Below, in pieces: positions 5,825-6,100 of a stretch of DNA of 6,100 nucleotides. The stretch is taken from the NCBI GenBank assembly GCA_937983015.1, contig CALKAK010000060.1, positions 1-6,100 of the forward strand. The letters run 5' to 3'. Below the pieces are notes generated by a model. It was not told the DNA's origin. It did no database searches and worked only from the letters and a program-made list of their open reading frames with translations. This DNA comes from an uncultured Bacillaceae bacterium (GTDB taxonomy: Bacteria; Bacillota; Bacilli; Bacillales; Caldibacillaceae). Position 1 is the first letter of the stretch, and every line of letters begins with the position of its first letter. Position numbers and translations under genes: made by a program.

Positions 5825-6100
5825 ATGCTTGTGAATCGTTTATCTTTTGTTGCGGAACTGTTGCGTGTCCATGAACAGCCCGAAACGGGTATGTGGCTCC
5901 TATATATCATCACCACCATCTTGAGTATCCTGGCTTATAAAATGGGATTTGCTCTCAAACTTCCCATTTTAAAATCGCTGCTAATTTATTTATTTCTGAT
6001 ATTAGGAGCGACGATTTTAACATTTTTAGCAGTATTTTTACCGATCGTTGAGGCGCTCATTCTCACTGTCGCTGTTCTAACTATATATCATGTTCGGAAA
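5825..6100 (+). CDS. ylaH: YlaH-like membrane protein, 3' truncated by window edge
   Basis: The first 92 codons of an open frame running off the end of the window. The product is a small integral membrane protein. After an amphipathic N-terminal segment (residues 1-21, 'RLSFVAELLRVHEQPETG') there are three hydrophobic segments, about 22-38 (MWLLYIITTILSILAY), 49-70 and 73-90, with a short basic loop (KLPILK) between the first and second. The order of features and the place directly after typA match YlaH of B. subtilis, a protein of roughly 100 residues of unknown function, so few codons are probably missing. AGGGGGA at 5812-5818 lies 6 nt before the ATG at 5825. The GTG at 5831 would be 12 nt away, so ATG 5825 is preferred. 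It is separated from typA by a terminator, so it probably has its own weak promoter or depends on readthrough. Confidence 0.82.
   Translation, partial: MLVNRLSFVAELLRVHEQPETGMWLLYIITTILSILAYKMGFALKLPILKSLLIYLFLILGATILTFLAVFLPIVEALILTVAVLTIYHVRK

Noticed and set aside
5831..5833. GTG as the ylaH start.
   Set aside because: It is 12 nt from the AGGGGGA site, while ATG 5825 is 6 nt away.
1..6100. CRISPR array, tRNA, rRNA, toxin-antitoxin or defence module.
   Set aside because: No regularly spaced repeats, tRNA-like cloverleaf or recognisable defence or toxin gene was seen on either strand.

Overview
The window looks like a chromosomal segment of a member of the Bacillaceae (low- to mid-GC Gram-positive). 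The evidence is strong AGGAGG-type ribosome binding sites, sigma-A-like promoters, U-tract terminators, and a gene set I recognise from the ykt/yla region of Bacillus subtilis (yktA, yktC, ylaF, typA/ylaG, ylaH). The genus cannot be fixed from the sequence alone. Most of the window is ordinary housekeeping sequence. I see no CRISPR array, tRNA, rRNA, complete transposase gene or defence system. The unusual signals are in the non-coding RNA structure.

Layout, left to right. Positions 1-858 are the C-terminal two thirds of an OFA-type (oxalate/formate antiporter-like) MFS transporter, closed by a rho-independent terminator near 918-955. A clear sigma-A promoter (1030-1058) then drives a FabK/nitronate-monooxygenase-family flavoprotein (1091-2047). 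It is followed after 39 nt by yktA (UPF0223, 2087-2356), probably co-transcribed. A 196-nt gap with several dyads leads to an inositol-monophosphatase-family gene, yktC (2553-3353). An 18-bp perfect hairpin separates it from the convergent small membrane protein gene ylaF (3418-3603, minus strand). A 182-nt divergent region holds promoter candidates for ylaF (leftward) and typA (rightward). typA (3786-5621) encodes the ribosome-associated translational GTPase BipA/TypA. It is followed by a 123-nt unit with 14-bp terminal inverted repeats that also holds a terminator, and then by ylaH (5825 to window end, 3' truncated).

The most notable observation is the yktC leader. The start codon at 2553 has no usable Shine-Dalgarno at normal distance. 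A perfect GGAGGTG sits 52 nt upstream, and the sequence between them can fold into a two-part hairpin (2503-2545). That fold would bring GGAGGTG to an effective 9 nt from the ATG. The second is the inverted-repeat unit behind typA, which offers mutually exclusive hairpins and resembles a small non-autonomous mobile element doing duty as a terminator.

The genes do not form one pathway. Transport, redox enzymology, phosphate-ester hydrolysis and translation are side by side. Relative to the B. subtilis order as I remember it, yktB and ylaA-ylaE are absent between the conserved genes.
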